From Betaproteobacteria bacterium (GTDB taxonomy: Bacteria > Pseudomonadota > Gammaproteobacteria > Burkholderiales > Usitatibacteraceae), in the NCBI GenBank assembly GCA_016720855.1, contig JADKJU010000003.1:248001-312000 (forward strand): a stretch of DNA of 64,000 nt. Direction: 5' to 3'. The translations under genes and the position numbers were made by a program. The notes beneath the pieces were generated by a model, which worked only from the letters and a program-made list of their open reading frames with translations, was not told where the DNA came from and did not search any database. Positions 42,680-51,666 of the stretch are shown here, piece after piece (position 1 is the first letter of the stretch; the number at the start of each line of letters is the position of its first letter).

Positions 42680-43948
42680 CTAACGCGCCACCCAGCGCAG
42701 AGGATCGAACGGTTTCCCGTCGTGCCTCAACTCGAAGTATAAACCCGATTCCTCGCCTCCCCCCGAGGCGCCGACCTGCGCCACGGGGTCGCCGCTCCTC
42801 ACGCCATCGCCGACCTGGCGAAGCAGCCCCTCGTTGTAGCCGTAAAGGCTCATGTAGCCCGCGCCGTGGTCGAGAATCAGGAGGTTTCCGAAGCCTCGCA
42901 GCCAATCCGCGTAAACCACGCGTCCATCGGCCACGGCATGAACGATCTCACCCACCGCGGCCCGGATGAAGAGCCCGCGCCACGTGACGCCACCCTCTTC
43001 CCGTGGACTGCCATAGCGGCTCATGAGTTCCCCCTGCACCGGAAGTTTCAGCCGTCCCTTGAGGGTCGGGAACGCCCGGGACGAGAGCGAAGCGTCGGCC
43101 ACCTGGTCAACGGGCGTGCCGCGCCGGCGCTCCGCGGCGGGCTTTCCGGCTTCGCGATCCTTCCCTGCCTTGGCTTCGCGCGCCTTCTTCGCTTCGTTCG
43201 CCGCGAGTGCGTGCGCGATCTCCTGCACCAGCCGTGTCAGCCGCTCCTCGTCGCGCTTGAGCCGGCCGATTTCGCGTTTGCCTTTCTCGACCTGCCCCGC
43301 GACCCGTCTCAAGGTTGCCGCTCGCGCCGAACGCTCCTTTTCCAGCCGCTGCGATTCGCGAGCCTGCGCCGCCTGGTTTTCCCCGATGGCCTCGCGTTTC
43401 TCCAGCGCCTGGACTTCGAGCGCAGCCACTTCCTCGGCGCCTCGCTTGAGGGAGGCCAGCGACTGCGCACGCGCTTGCTGCACGTAGCCGAAGTAGACCA
43501 GGTGGCGCGTGAGGGTCGCGAGGTCGCGCCCTTCGAGAATGAGCCGCAGGCGGTCCTGCCCCCCGTGCTCGTACTGCAGGCGCAGCAGCCTTTCGGCGAG
43601 CGCCTGCTGGCCGGCGATCTCGCTGCGGACGCGTGCGCTTCGCTCGCCGAGCTCGGCCAGCTGCGACGTCAGCGCCTGGTTGGCGTTCGTGAGGTCGAAA
43701 AGCGCCCGGTTGGCCTCGCTCACGGCCCTTTCCGAGGTCTTGAGCGCGTCGGCCGCCTCGCCGCGCGATTCCTCGGCCTGGGAGATCTCCTTTTCCAGCT
43801 TCTCGATGCGCCCGCGAAGCTGCTGTAGATCCTCTTCGGAGGCCGCCGCCGGCGCTGCCTTCTGTCGGGACGCGGTCCCTGCGAACGCGAAGCCGGCCGC
43901 GAACGCGAGCGTGGTGACGAAGGCGGCCGCGAGACGCCGCGTTCGCAT
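42680..43948 (-). CDS. envC: Murein hydrolase activator EnvC-like (degenerate M23/LytM)
   Basis: 422 aa. A signal peptide is followed by a long coiled coil (about 35-260, with many E/R/L heptads such as RIEKLEKEISQAEESRGEAADALK). A C-terminal LytM domain follows (GLFIRAAVGEIVHAVADGRVVYADWLRGFGN, DHGAGYMSLYGYNEGLL). The M23 zinc ligands are incomplete: WRGLFIR replaces the first HxxxD and LYFELRHDG the HxH. It is therefore probably a non-catalytic activator of amidases, as EnvC is. The gpmA-envC-ctpA order is conserved in betaproteobacteria, and it starts 3 bp after the gpmA stop. Confidence 0.92.
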   Translation of the reverse strand: MRTRRLAAAFVTTLAFAAGFAFAGTASRQKAAPAAASEEDLQQLRGRIEKLEKEISQAEESRGEAADALKTSERAVSEANRALFDLTNANQALTSQLAELGERSARVRSEIAGQQALAERLLRLQYEHGGQDRLRLILEGRDLATLTRHLVYFGYVQQARAQSLASLKRGAEEVAALEVQALEKREAIGENQAAQARESQRLEKERSARAATLRRVAGQVEKGKREIGRLKRDEERLTRLVQEIAHALAANEAKKAREAKAGKDREAGKPAAERRRGTPVDQVADASLSSRAFPTLKGRLKLPVQGELMSRYGSPREEGGVTWRGLFIRAAVGEIVHAVADGRVVYADWLRGFGNLLILDHGAGYMSLYGYNEGLLRQVGDGVRSGDPVAQVGASGGGEESGLYFELRHDGKPFDPLRWVAR

Positions 43949-43951
43949 TCC

Positions 43952-44695
43952 CTACCGGGCCTTGCCCTGGCTTGCGACCGCGGCCGCCGCCTTCGCGACC
44001 GCCTGCGCATCGCCGAGGTAATAGTGGCGGATGGGCTTGAGGGAATCGTCCAGCTCGTAGACCAGCGGCACGGCCGTGGGAATGTTGAGCCCGACGATTT
44101 CGGCATCCGAAACGCCGTCGAGGAACTTCACCAGGGCGCGAAGGCTGTTGCCGTGCGCGGCGACCAGGACGCGCTCGCCTGCCACCACTCGCGGCGCGAT
44201 GCGCTCGTGCCAGCAAGGAAGCATGCGCTCGACGGTGTCCTTGAGGCATTCGGTGCGCGGCACCTTCGCGCCCAGGCCCGCATAGCGGCGGTCGCGCGCC
44301 GCATCGCGTTCATCGCCGTCGGGAAGCCCGGGCGGAGGCGTGTCGTAGCTGCGGCGCCACGCCAGCACCTGCTCGTCGCCGAACTTGCCGGCAGTCTCGG
44401 CCTTGTTGAGCCCTTGCAGGGCCCCGTAATGGCGCTCGTTCAACCGCCAGTCCTTCTCCACCGGAAGCCAGAGGCGGTCCATCTCCTCGAGCGCCAGGTT
44501 GAGCGTGCGGATGGCACGCTTGAGCACGGAGGTCACTGTGACGTCGAAGTCGTAACCCTCCGCGCAAAGGAGGCGCCCGGCGGCGCGGGCCTCTTCCACG
44601 CCCTGCGGGGAGAGGTCCACGTCGGTCCAGCCGGTGAAACGGTTTTCCTTGTTCCAGATGCTTTCGCCGTGGCGGATGAGGACGAGCTTTTTCAT
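43952..44695 (-). CDS. gpmA: 2,3-bisphosphoglycerate-dependent phosphoglycerate mutase
   Basis: 247 aa from an ATG at 44695. The phosphohistidine motif LIRHGESIWNKENRFTGW is at the N-terminus. ERHYGALQGLNKAETA and VLVAAHGNSLRALVKFL, with the second catalytic His, follow. It interconverts 3- and 2-phosphoglycerate in glycolysis and gluconeogenesis. Longer upstream frames that run into azlC are shadows. It is divergent from azlC. Confidence 0.96.
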   Translation of the reverse strand: MKKLVLIRHGESIWNKENRFTGWTDVDLSPQGVEEARAAGRLLCAEGYDFDVTVTSVLKRAIRTLNLALEEMDRLWLPVEKDWRLNERHYGALQGLNKAETAGKFGDEQVLAWRRSYDTPPPGLPDGDERDAARDRRYAGLGAKVPRTECLKDTVERMLPCWHERIAPRVVAGERVLVAAHGNSLRALVKFLDGVSDAEIVGLNIPTAVPLVYELDDSLKPIRHYYLGDAQAVAKAAAAVASQGKAR

Positions 44696-44795
44696 GGGTA
44701 TCGGGTCGTGTGGGAACGCATCCCTATGGTAGCAAACGCTCGCCCGCGTTCCGCGCCCTCCGTTACACTCCCGATTCCCCATTCGTGCAGTTGCC

Positions 44796-45503
44796 GTGCC
44801 CTTTCCCTCCCTTCCGCCCGATGCCCGCCGCGAGTTCGTCGCCGGCGCGCGGGATATCGCGCCAGCGCTGCTGGGTACGATGCCCTTCGGCTTCGTTGCC
44901 GGCGTCGCGGCGGTCGGCGCGGGAATGACTCCGATCGAGGGCGTCGCCCTCTCGTTCACGGTGTTTTCCGGTATTGCGCAACTTGTCGTGGCGCAGCTCG
45001 TGGCCGCGCAGTCGCCCGTGATCGTCACGCTCGCGGCTGTCGCCGTCGTGAGCCTGCGGCACCTCATGTACAGCGCCGCGCTCTCGCCGCACCTGAGCCA
45101 CCTTCCGGCCGGCTGGCGCCTCCTGCTTGCCTACCTCATGACCGACCAGAGCTTCGCGCTGGGAGTGAAGCGGCTCGGAGAGAGCGGGAGCCGCGCGCAC
45201 CGGCACTACTACATGCTCGGCGTAGCCCTGACGCTCTACATCGTGTGGCAGGCCTGCGTCGCGGCCGGCGCGCTTGCCGGGGCCCAGGTGCCTGCGACCT
45301 GGTCCCTCGATTTCGTGGTGACCCTCACTTTTCTCGGGCTGCTCGTCCCGGCGCTCAGGACCCGGGCCGACATCGCCGCGGCCACGGTGGCGGGAGCAGT
45401 CGCCCTCCTGGCCGCGGGGCTTCCCTACAAGCTCGCTCTCGTCGCCGCTTCCCTGGCCGGCGTCGCGGCAGGCGTGGCGTTCGAGAGGGCGCGGCGTCGA
45501 TGA
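44796..45503 (+). CDS. azlC: Branched-chain amino acid exporter subunit AzlC
   Basis: 235 aa from a GTG at 44796. About six to seven transmembrane helices are visible (ALLGTMPFGFVAGVAAVGAG, IAQLVVAQLVAAQSPVIVTLAAVAVV, and the final AAATVAGAVALLAAGLPYKLAL). The conserved RHLMYSAALSPHL motif of AzlC/YgaZ is present. With AzlD it forms an exporter for branched-chain or related amino acids. The azlCD pair lies between gpmA and the rhodanese-grxC-secB run, which are usually direct neighbours, so it may have been inserted there. Confidence 0.9.
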   Translation: MPFPSLPPDARREFVAGARDIAPALLGTMPFGFVAGVAAVGAGMTPIEGVALSFTVFSGIAQLVVAQLVAAQSPVIVTLAAVAVVSLRHLMYSAALSPHLSHLPAGWRLLLAYLMTDQSFALGVKRLGESGSRAHRHYYMLGVALTLYIVWQACVAAGALAGAQVPATWSLDFVVTLTFLGLLVPALRTRADIAAATVAGAVALLAAGLPYKLALVAASLAGVAAGVAFERARRR

Positions 45504-45817
45504 GCACCTGGGTCGTCATCATCGGGGCGGGCCTCGTGACGCTGCTCCTGCGAACATCGTTCATCGTCTTCGCCGATCCGAAGAAGTTCCCGCACGAATT
45601 CCGGGTCGCCCTGGCATTCGTGCCAGCGGCCGTACTCGCGGCGATCGTGATGCCGGGGCTTGCCATGCCCCAGGGCGTGTTCGACCTCTCCCTGGACAAC
45701 CCGAGGTGGCTGGCCGGAATCGCGGCCTTCGCGGTGGCAGCCCGGTTCCAGGGCACCCTGGCTCCCATCGCGGCGGGCATGGCGCTGCTGTGGGCGTTGC
45801 AGGCCTTCGCGCGCTAA
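45500..45817 (+). CDS. azlD: Branched-chain amino acid exporter small subunit AzlD
   Basis: 105 aa from an ATG at 45500 that overlaps the azlC stop in ATGA, giving translational coupling. Four short hydrophobic segments are seen (VVIIGAGLVTLLLRTSFIVF, VALAFVPAAVLAAIVMPGL, AGIAAFAVAARF, IAAGMALLWALQAF). The size and LLRTSFIVF and FVPAAVLAA motifs match AzlD/YgaH, the partner of AzlC. Confidence 0.9.
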   Translation: MSTWVVIIGAGLVTLLLRTSFIVFADPKKFPHEFRVALAFVPAAVLAAIVMPGLAMPQGVFDLSLDNPRWLAGIAAFAVAARFQGTLAPIAAGMALLWALQAFAR

Positions 45818-45884
45818 GCGTTTCGCCCGAGGGGGCGTCCGGCTGCTAAAATCACCCCTTTTCGCGAAAGGCCCGCCTTCCCCC

Positions 45885-46298
45885 ATGGGCGAATACCTGC
45901 TGAACAACCTTGCGCTCGTCGCCCTGTTCCTCACGAGCGGCGCGCTTCTCATCTGGCCCGAGGTATCCCGCTTCGCGGGCGGCGCCAACTCCGTCGGCAC
46001 GCTGGAGGCGACCCGTCTCATGAACCAGCCGGGCGCGCTCGTGCTCGACGTGCGTGAAACCGCGGAGTTCGCCTCCGGCCACCTGCCACGGGCGCGTCAC
46101 ATTCCGCTCGGCGAGCTCGGCGCCCGCGTGGGCGAGCTCGCCAAGTTCAAGGAAAAGCCCGTGATCGTCACGTGCCGCAGCGGCTCGCGGTCAGGCTCCG
46201 CCTGCCGGACGCTCAGGAATGCGGGATTCACGCAGGTCTTCAACCTCAAGGGGGGGGTCCCGGCCTGGGAGCAGGCGAGCCTTCCGGTGGAACGCTAG
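45885..46298 (+). CDS. Membrane-anchored rhodanese-like protein
   Basis: 137 aa from an ATG at 45885. An N-terminal membrane helix (LLNNLALVALFLTSGALLIWP) precedes a rhodanese domain with LDVRETAEFASGHLPRARHIPLGEL and the active-site loop VTCRSGSRSG, whose Cys is intact. It probably carries persulfide sulfur at the inner membrane. It starts the conserved rhodanese-grxC-secB-gpsA run and ends 4 bp before grxC. Confidence 0.9.
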   Translation: MGEYLLNNLALVALFLTSGALLIWPEVSRFAGGANSVGTLEATRLMNQPGALVLDVRETAEFASGHLPRARHIPLGELGARVGELAKFKEKPVIVTCRSGSRSGSACRTLRNAGFTQVFNLKGGVPAWEQASLPVER

Positions 46299-46302
46299 GA
46301 CC

Positions 46303-46560
46303 ATGGCGAAGATCCTCATGTACTCGACCGGCGTATGCCCGTATTGCGTCATGGCCGAGAAGCTGCTGCGCGCGAAGGGCGCAGCGGACATCGAGAAGGT
46401 CCGTGTCGATCTCGATCCCGCGCAGCGGGAGGAAATGATGCAGCGAACCGGCCGTCGCACCGTGCCCCAGATCTACATCGGAGAGCGCCATGTCGGCGGC
46501 TATGACGATCTCGCTGCGCTGGACCGCGCGGGCGGACTCGACTCCCTGCTCGCCGCCTGA
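46303..46560 (+). CDS. grxC: Glutaredoxin 3
   Basis: 85 aa. The redox site CPYC lies near the N-terminus (YSTGVCPYCVMAEKLL), followed by TVPQIYIGERHVGGYDDLAAL with the cis-Pro and glutathione-binding residues. It reduces disulfides and mixed disulfides using glutathione. The gene sits 4 bp after the rhodanese gene and 40 bp before secB, the usual order. The start ATG is preceded by AACGCTAGGA. Confidence 0.95.
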   Translation: MAKILMYSTGVCPYCVMAEKLLRAKGAADIEKVRVDLDPAQREEMMQRTGRRTVPQIYIGERHVGGYDDLAALDRAGGLDSLLAA

Positions 46561-46600
46561 CGGCCGCGGGCCAACCCAACACCCAACCGAAGGAAGCACC

Positions 46601-47074
46601 ATGAGCGACGCCGAGAACCAACCCGTCTTTTCGATCGAGAAGCTGTACGTGAAGGACATCTCGCTCGAGATCCCCAACGCCCCCCAGGTGTTCCTCGAGC
46701 GCGAGACGCCGCAGGTGGACATCCAGCTTCACCACGAGTCCAAGCCGGTCGACGAGGGCGTCTTCCAGACGGTGCTCACCGTGACGGTCACCGCCAAGGC
46801 GAAGGACAAGACCCTCTTCCTCGCCGAGGTGGGCCAGGCCGGCATCTTCGTGATCCGCAACATCCCGGAAGCCGACATGGAGCCGGTGCTCGGCATCGCA
46901 TGCCCGAACATCCTCTACCCGTACGTGCGCGAGGTGATCTCCGACGTGGTCACGCGCGCGGGCTTCCCGCCCGTGGTGCTCTCGCCGGTCAACTTCGAGG
47001 CGCTCTTCCAGGCGCAGAAGGAAGCGCAGGCGGGGCAGCAGGCGGCCAGCCCGATCATCCAGACGGCGCACTGA
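46601..47074 (+). CDS. secB: Protein-export chaperone SecB
   Basis: 157 aa. The SecB fold motifs FSIEKLYVKDISLEIPNAP, VDEGVFQTVLTVTVTAK and LGIACPNILYPYVREVISDVV, then GGFPPVVLSPVNFEALF-like residues (here AGFPPVVLSPVNFEALF), are conserved. It keeps preproteins unfolded and delivers them to SecA. The ATG is preceded by CGAAGGAAGC. The C-terminus carries a short Gln/Ala tail. Confidence 0.96.
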   Translation: MSDAENQPVFSIEKLYVKDISLEIPNAPQVFLERETPQVDIQLHHESKPVDEGVFQTVLTVTVTAKAKDKTLFLAEVGQAGIFVIRNIPEADMEPVLGIACPNILYPYVREVISDVVTRAGFPPVVLSPVNFEALFQAQKEAQAGQQAASPIIQTAH

Positions 47075-47081
47075 ACGCTCG

Positions 47082-47516
47082 ATGCGTCTCGCGGCAGCAT
47101 TCCTCGCGGGCTTTCTGGCGTTTCCCGCGCTGGCCGTGGAGTTCCGGTCCATCGGCGATCGCGCTGCCGTGCTCTACGACGCGCCCTCGCAGAAGGCGGA
47201 CCGGATCTTCGTCGCGAGCCGCGGCCATCCCTTCGAAGTGCTGGTGAAGCTCGACCAGTGGACGAAGGTGCGCGACTCGGGCGGCGAGGTGGCGTGGGTC
47301 GAGAACAAGTTCATGGGCGATCGCCGCAACGTGCTCGTCAACGTGCCGGTCGCCGACGTGCGCGCCGCCCCCAACGCCAATTCACCGATCATCTTCGAGG
47401 CCCACAAGCAGGTCCTGCTCGAGCTGCTGGAACCCCCGGCCGACGGCTGGGTGAAGGTGCGCCACCGCGACGGGCAGCAGGGATACGCGCGAGTCGCGCA
47501 CCTCTGGGGACTCTAG
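47082..47516 (+). CDS. Secreted SH3-like domain protein
   Basis: 144 aa with a signal peptide ending PALA near residue 18. Two bacterial SH3-like modules follow: AAVLYDAPSQKADRIFVASRG...WTKVRDSGGEVAWVE and VADVRAAPNANSPIIFEA...WVKVRHRDGQQGYARVAHLWGL. Such proteins usually bind cell-wall material. It lies 7 bp after secB and 7 bp before gpsA, so it shares their transcript. Its specific role is not known. Confidence 0.85.
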   Translation: MRLAAAFLAGFLAFPALAVEFRSIGDRAAVLYDAPSQKADRIFVASRGHPFEVLVKLDQWTKVRDSGGEVAWVENKFMGDRRNVLVNVPVADVRAAPNANSPIIFEAHKQVLLELLEPPADGWVKVRHRDGQQGYARVAHLWGL

Positions 47517-47523
47517 GCCGCCG

Positions 47524-48504
47524 ATGAGGATCGCGATCCTCGGGGCGGGCGCTTGGGGATCGGCGCTGGCAGTATCGCTTTGCGCGGCGCATGAAACGAG
47601 GCTGTGGGCGCGGCGGCCAGAAGCCCGTGCGGAACTCTTGCGACGACGTGCCAGCCCCTACCTTCCAGACGTTGCCTTTCCCGAGGCGATTCGCGTCGAG
47701 CGGGATCTCGCGGCGGCCGTTTCGTCCTGCGATCTCGCGATCGTCGCCACGGCGACCACGGGACTGCGCGATACCGCGGCGGCGATCGCCGGCATTCGTG
47801 CCGAGCCCGACCTCCTGTGGGCCTGCAAAGGGTTCGAGTCCGGATCGGGACTGCTGCCGCATCAGGTGCTCGCGCAGGTCATGCCCGGCGCGCTGCGCGT
47901 AGGCGCACTTTCGGGGCCGAGCTTTGCGCTCGAAGTGGCGCGGGGACAACCGGCCGCGCTCACGATCGCTTCCGCGGACGGGGACTTCTCGGCCGGGACC
48001 GCGGCGGCGCTCAACAGCGCCCGTCTCAGGATCTACTCGAGCACCGACCTGGTCGGCGTCGAACTGGGCGGCGCGCTCAAGAACGTGATCGCCATCGCCG
48101 CCGGCATTTCCGACGGACTCGGGCTGGGCCGCAATGCGCGCGCGGCGCTCATCACGCGCGGGCTCGCGGAAATCGTGCGCCTGGGCGTCGCGATGGGGGG
48201 CATGCCGGACACCTTCATGGGCCTCACCGGGCTCGGGGACCTCGTGCTCACCTGCACCGGCGACCTCTCGCGCAACCGCGACGTGGGCCTTCGGCTGGCG
48301 CGCGGGCAGGGGCTGGACGCGATCCTGACGGAGCTGGGGCATGTGGCCGAAGGGGTTCAGTCCGCGCAGGCCGCGCTGCGCCTCTCGCAGTCGCATGGTG
48401 TGGAAATGCCGATCGCCGCCGCGGTGTGCGCCGTGCTTTTCGAGGGCGAAGCCCCAGCCAGCGCGGTCGAACGCCTGCTGTCGCGCGATCCGAAGGCGGA
48501 GTGA
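47524..48504 (+). CDS. gpsA: Glycerol-3-phosphate dehydrogenase [NAD(P)+]
   Basis: 326 aa. The N-terminal Rossmann motif is ILGAGAWGSALA. LSGPSFALEVARGQPAAL, the catalytic-Lys segment ALKNVIAIAAGISDGLGLG, and GLTGLGDLVLTCTGDLSRNR are diagnostic. It makes sn-glycerol-3-phosphate for phospholipids. The secB-gpsA link is conserved. In related genomes trmL often follows, but here the surface-structure locus intervenes. Confidence 0.95.
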   Translation: MRIAILGAGAWGSALAVSLCAAHETRLWARRPEARAELLRRRASPYLPDVAFPEAIRVERDLAAAVSSCDLAIVATATTGLRDTAAAIAGIRAEPDLLWACKGFESGSGLLPHQVLAQVMPGALRVGALSGPSFALEVARGQPAALTIASADGDFSAGTAAALNSARLRIYSSTDLVGVELGGALKNVIAIAAGISDGLGLGRNARAALITRGLAEIVRLGVAMGGMPDTFMGLTGLGDLVLTCTGDLSRNRDVGLRLARGQGLDAILTELGHVAEGVQSAQAALRLSQSHGVEMPIAAAVCAVLFEGEAPASAVERLLSRDPKAE

Positions 48505-48507
48505 GGA

Positions 48508-50862
48508 TTGGCCGCATGCCGCCCGGGGAAGTTCCTTCGCCGCGCCGTGACGCTTGGCCTCGCGATCGCGCTGCCCTGTCTTGCGCAGTCGATATCGCCG
48601 ATGGTGGTTCCCGACGTCGCGGCCCGGATCGCCGAAGCCCGTGAAACGGGATACTGGCTGGTGCAGGAGGGCGACCAGCTGTACCGGATCTGCCGCCATT
48701 TCGCTGCGGACAGAGCCGGCACGCGCCGACTCGCGCGGGAAATCGAGTTGCTCAATCCGAATGCCTTTCCGCTCGGCGAAGCGTCGCCGCTGACAGTCGG
48801 TGCGCGGATCCGGCTGCCCGATGGGCTCGTCGCGAACGGCGATGCCCCGGTTGAAGGAGCCCGGCCGCGCCATGCTGCCGGCCCATCGAGCGCTTCCACG
48901 CCATTGGTTTCGTCACCCGCGGCACCGGCCAACGGGGTTGCGCCGCTTCCCGCCGAGGCTCGGGCGCAAGTACCGGCTCGCGCCACCTTGCCCCCCTATG
49001 TGGATCGCCTGATCGACGGTGCCAGTCCGGACCCCGATGAACTCGGGGCTGCGACACCGAGGCGAGGAGACGAATCCCCGGGCCTCAGGAACTGGGCGAT
49101 CGAGGCACGCGGCGAGCACCGCGAAGTGAATGCAGCGGGAAGGAGCAATGCGGGTGCCATCGGCCTGCGATATGAGCATGAAACCGAGCTGCATGGAGAC
49201 TTCACGCTCGTGGGCCAGGCATCCTACTTCGACACATCCGTCACGACGGGCCTCACCGGCAAGAGTTCGCAATCCGATTTCACCCTGTTTCACGATAATT
49301 TCGCACTCACCACGGACTACTTCGCCTCGAGCGCCCTCGGAGTGATCCGTCCCGTCCTCCCGACATGGCTGTCGACGTCCTACCGCATCACGCTTGCACC
49401 CTCGCTCCTGCAGGGCGTGACGACCAACGTCACCGGCGCTGCGAGCGACTACCGGGTCGCGGTCGGACAGCTGGGCCGGTATTCCGGGTTCGGCATCCAG
49501 CACTTCGAACGGACCTCGGGCAGCCTCGCGAGCGCGAGCGCCCTGCAGCGCCTGGATGCCGACTGGATGGCGGGCGCAGCGGCGATCGCCATACGCGACA
49601 GCGCGACGATCCCGGACCACACCTCCGCCTCGCTCGCCCTGGTGCGTGATCTGGGACCTGGCGGCGCCTACGTCAAGGCACAGCTTGCAGCATCGGACAA
49701 CGGCCAGGGAGCGGGATGGGTGGACGCCAACCTGAAGTCGGGGCGGCTCACCCAGCGATTCGGCGCATTCCACGTCGATCCGGATTTTCTGTACGGCGAG
49801 TCCACCACCGCACGCGACTCGCAAGGCGCGTATTGGCGCGGCGACTATCGCCTGGCAGGCGACTATTTTGGCGGCGGCGTGGAGTTCGTCGAGAACAACC
49901 TCCGGCGCGACCCGGCCAAGGGTGGCACTGAAAACATCGGCGGGTTCGGAAACGTGACGCTGCGCCTGGATCGTACGACGCAACTCAGCGCAGGATTGGC
50001 CCTGCGGGACGAGCGTCCGCGCGTCGCGGGGATCATCGAGCGCCTGGTCATGCAGGGCAACGCGTCGATCACGAACAACAACGTCGCGGGCCAGACCCGG
50101 CTGGACTGGAATTCGACGAGGACCCGCCCGGAGGGTTTTCCGCTCGAGCGATCCGGCGCGGTCAACTGGAACCAGGATTGGCCGCGCGTCGGCCCCCTGT
50201 CCCTGAATACCCTCGTGGGCTATTCCGATGACCAGCAGCAGGACCGGCGCGTTCGCCGCAAGACGGCGAGCCTTGCCGCCCGCGGCGACATCGCCAACGG
50301 ATTGCGGGTGGATGCCACGATCACCTACGTCGACTCCGACGATACGCTCGGCAGCGACCGGAACTACAACACGGCGGTGGGACTCGAGTGGCTTCCGACC
50401 TCGGATCTGTCCCTGCACCTGACGTGGTACCGCAACCGCATCCAGCCCGGGGCGGACAATCCGCTTTCTCCCTTCCTGCTCGAGAATTCCGTCATGCTCA
50501 CCGTTCGCTACGAGGGATCCGCGGGGGTGCCGTATCCCCGCGCCGGCGAAACGGGGCGTTCTGCCTCCGGGACGATCGTGGGCAGCGTCTTCTTCGACGA
50601 GAACAACGACGGGACGCGGCAGGCGACCGAACGCGGAGCCCCCAATGTCATTGTGATTCTCGACGACAGGCACACGGCGAACACCGACGCCGATGGCCGT
50701 TTCTCCTTCCCGCTCGTTCCCGCGGGGCGCCATCGCATACGCACCGTGATCGAGCGCATTCCCCTTCCCTGGGGCCTCGAGGATGAAGCGCCGCGCGAGG
50801 TGGCCGTCGACGTCCGGACCGACACGAGGATCGAGATCGGGCTGAGCCGGATCAGCCCCTAG
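48508..50862 (+). CDS. Outer-membrane protein: LysM-like N-terminus, beta-barrel, SdrD-like C-terminal domain
   Basis: 784 aa from a TTG at 48508 with GGAGTGAGGA upstream, right after gpsA. Residues about 1-28 are a signal peptide. About 47-105 is a LysM-like module (TGYWLVQEGDQLYRICRHF) resembling the FimV N-terminus. A Pro/Ala linker leads to a long beta-rich region (about 185-685) with strand pairs such as AGAIGLRYEHETELHGDFTLVGQ. The last 100 residues form an SdrD/CNA-B-like domain (GSVFFDENNDGTRQATERGAPNV, NTDADGRFSFPLVPAGRH). It is not a standard usher, but it lies tail to tail with a PapD-like chaperone gene and may serve as the outer-membrane port for the pilin-like proteins (inference). 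Confidence 0.75.
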   Translation: MAACRPGKFLRRAVTLGLAIALPCLAQSISPMVVPDVAARIAEARETGYWLVQEGDQLYRICRHFAADRAGTRRLAREIELLNPNAFPLGEASPLTVGARIRLPDGLVANGDAPVEGARPRHAAGPSSASTPLVSSPAAPANGVAPLPAEARAQVPARATLPPYVDRLIDGASPDPDELGAATPRRGDESPGLRNWAIEARGEHREVNAAGRSNAGAIGLRYEHETELHGDFTLVGQASYFDTSVTTGLTGKSSQSDFTLFHDNFALTTDYFASSALGVIRPVLPTWLSTSYRITLAPSLLQGVTTNVTGAASDYRVAVGQLGRYSGFGIQHFERTSGSLASASALQRLDADWMAGAAAIAIRDSATIPDHTSASLALVRDLGPGGAYVKAQLAASDNGQGAGWVDANLKSGRLTQRFGAFHVDPDFLYGESTTARDSQGAYWRGDYRLAGDYFGGGVEFVENNLRRDPAKGGTENIGGFGNVTLRLDRTTQLSAGLALRDERPRVAGIIERLVMQGNASITNNNVAGQTRLDWNSTRTRPEGFPLERSGAVNWNQDWPRVGPLSLNTLVGYSDDQQQDRRVRRKTASLAARGDIANGLRVDATITYVDSDDTLGSDRNYNTAVGLEWLPTSDLSLHLTWYRNRIQPGADNPLSPFLLENSVMLTVRYEGSAGVPYPRAGETGRSASGTIVGSVFFDENNDGTRQATERGAPNVIVILDDRHTANTDADGRFSFPLVPAGRHRIRTVIERIPLPWGLEDEAPREVAVDVRTDTRIEIGLSRISP

Positions 50863-50865
50863 ACG

Positions 50866-51666
50866 CTACTTCGCGAGAACGGCATCGACGGACTCGCGCC
50901 CTCCCTCCCATTCGATCACGCCCTTCAGCCTGAGCGGGAGCACGGGTTTCGCGGGCTTGCCGTCCGCATCGTCCTGGGGCCAGATCGGCAATCCCCGCGT
51001 TTCGCCCGGAAGTATCGGCAGCGGGGCCACCGTGAAGTCGAAGGCCTTGCCGGCCGCGTCGGTGCCGGAAATGAAACCCTCCGGCCGGCCGTGCGCGTTG
51101 CCCTCATTGCGGAAATACGCAATCGGCGTGAGCCGCCCGCCGGCATCCGCCACCTCGAATCGCACGAAGGTAATCCGGGGCTTGGCCTCCCCGACGCGCA
51201 CGTAGACGATGACGCCCAAGCGGCCCTGGATCGGCATCTTGATGTCTCCCAGTGGCGCGACGACGGCCGCGTCCGCGGCCGGTTCGATGATGACTGCGAA
51301 GCGGCAAAGTCCGTCGCGCGCGTCGGCCGGCACGTCCACTTCGAATCGGTAGCGCCGCTTGCCCTTGGCCGCGACGCGCAGCGTGTAGCGCTCAAGCTTC
51401 ACCCACGGGCGGCAGCTGTCCGGGGCCAGTGTGTCGGTACGGAAGTCGACGCCGCCATCCGGCCTGAGCGTCCAATCCGCGGTGCGCAGCCGGAAGTCCG
51501 CCGTCTGCTGGTCGTCGTTGCCGATCTCGAGAACCTCGGCTACCTTCTCGCCGGCCTTCGCCTTGAGTTCGAAGCGCGCGGGCTGCACGAATGCCGCGAA
51601 CTGGGCGAACGCGGGCTGCGTCAGCGCGAGCACAGCCACGAATGCGGCAAGGAGGCTACGGAGCAA
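50866..51666 (-). CDS. PapD-like periplasmic pilus chaperone
   Basis: About 266 aa if it starts at the TTG at 51666, overlapping the upstream stop, which gives a signal peptide LRSLLAAFVAVLALTQPAFA. ATG starts at 51711 or 51723 are alternatives with longer overlap. The mature N-terminus FAAFVQPARFELKAKAGEKVAEVLEIGNDDQQTADFRLRTADW is an Ig-like pilus-chaperone domain. A second beta domain contains GDIKMPIQGRLGVIVYVRVGEAKP. It would cap the secreted subunits encoded upstream until assembly. It closes the five-gene minus-strand operon. Confidence 0.78.
   Translation of the reverse strand: MLRSLLAAFVAVLALTQPAFAQFAAFVQPARFELKAKAGEKVAEVLEIGNDDQQTADFRLRTADWTLRPDGGVDFRTDTLAPDSCRPWVKLERYTLRVAAKGKRRYRFEVDVPADARDGLCRFAVIIEPAADAAVVAPLGDIKMPIQGRLGVIVYVRVGEAKPRITFVRFEVADAGGRLTPIAYFRNEGNAHGRPEGFISGTDAAGKAFDFTVAPLPILPGETRGLPIWPQDDADGKPAKPVLPLRLKGVIEWEGGRESVDAVLAK

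Noticed and set aside
42680..43948. Active M23 endopeptidase
   Set aside because: The zinc-ligand motifs are incomplete, so an EnvC-type activator is the better call.
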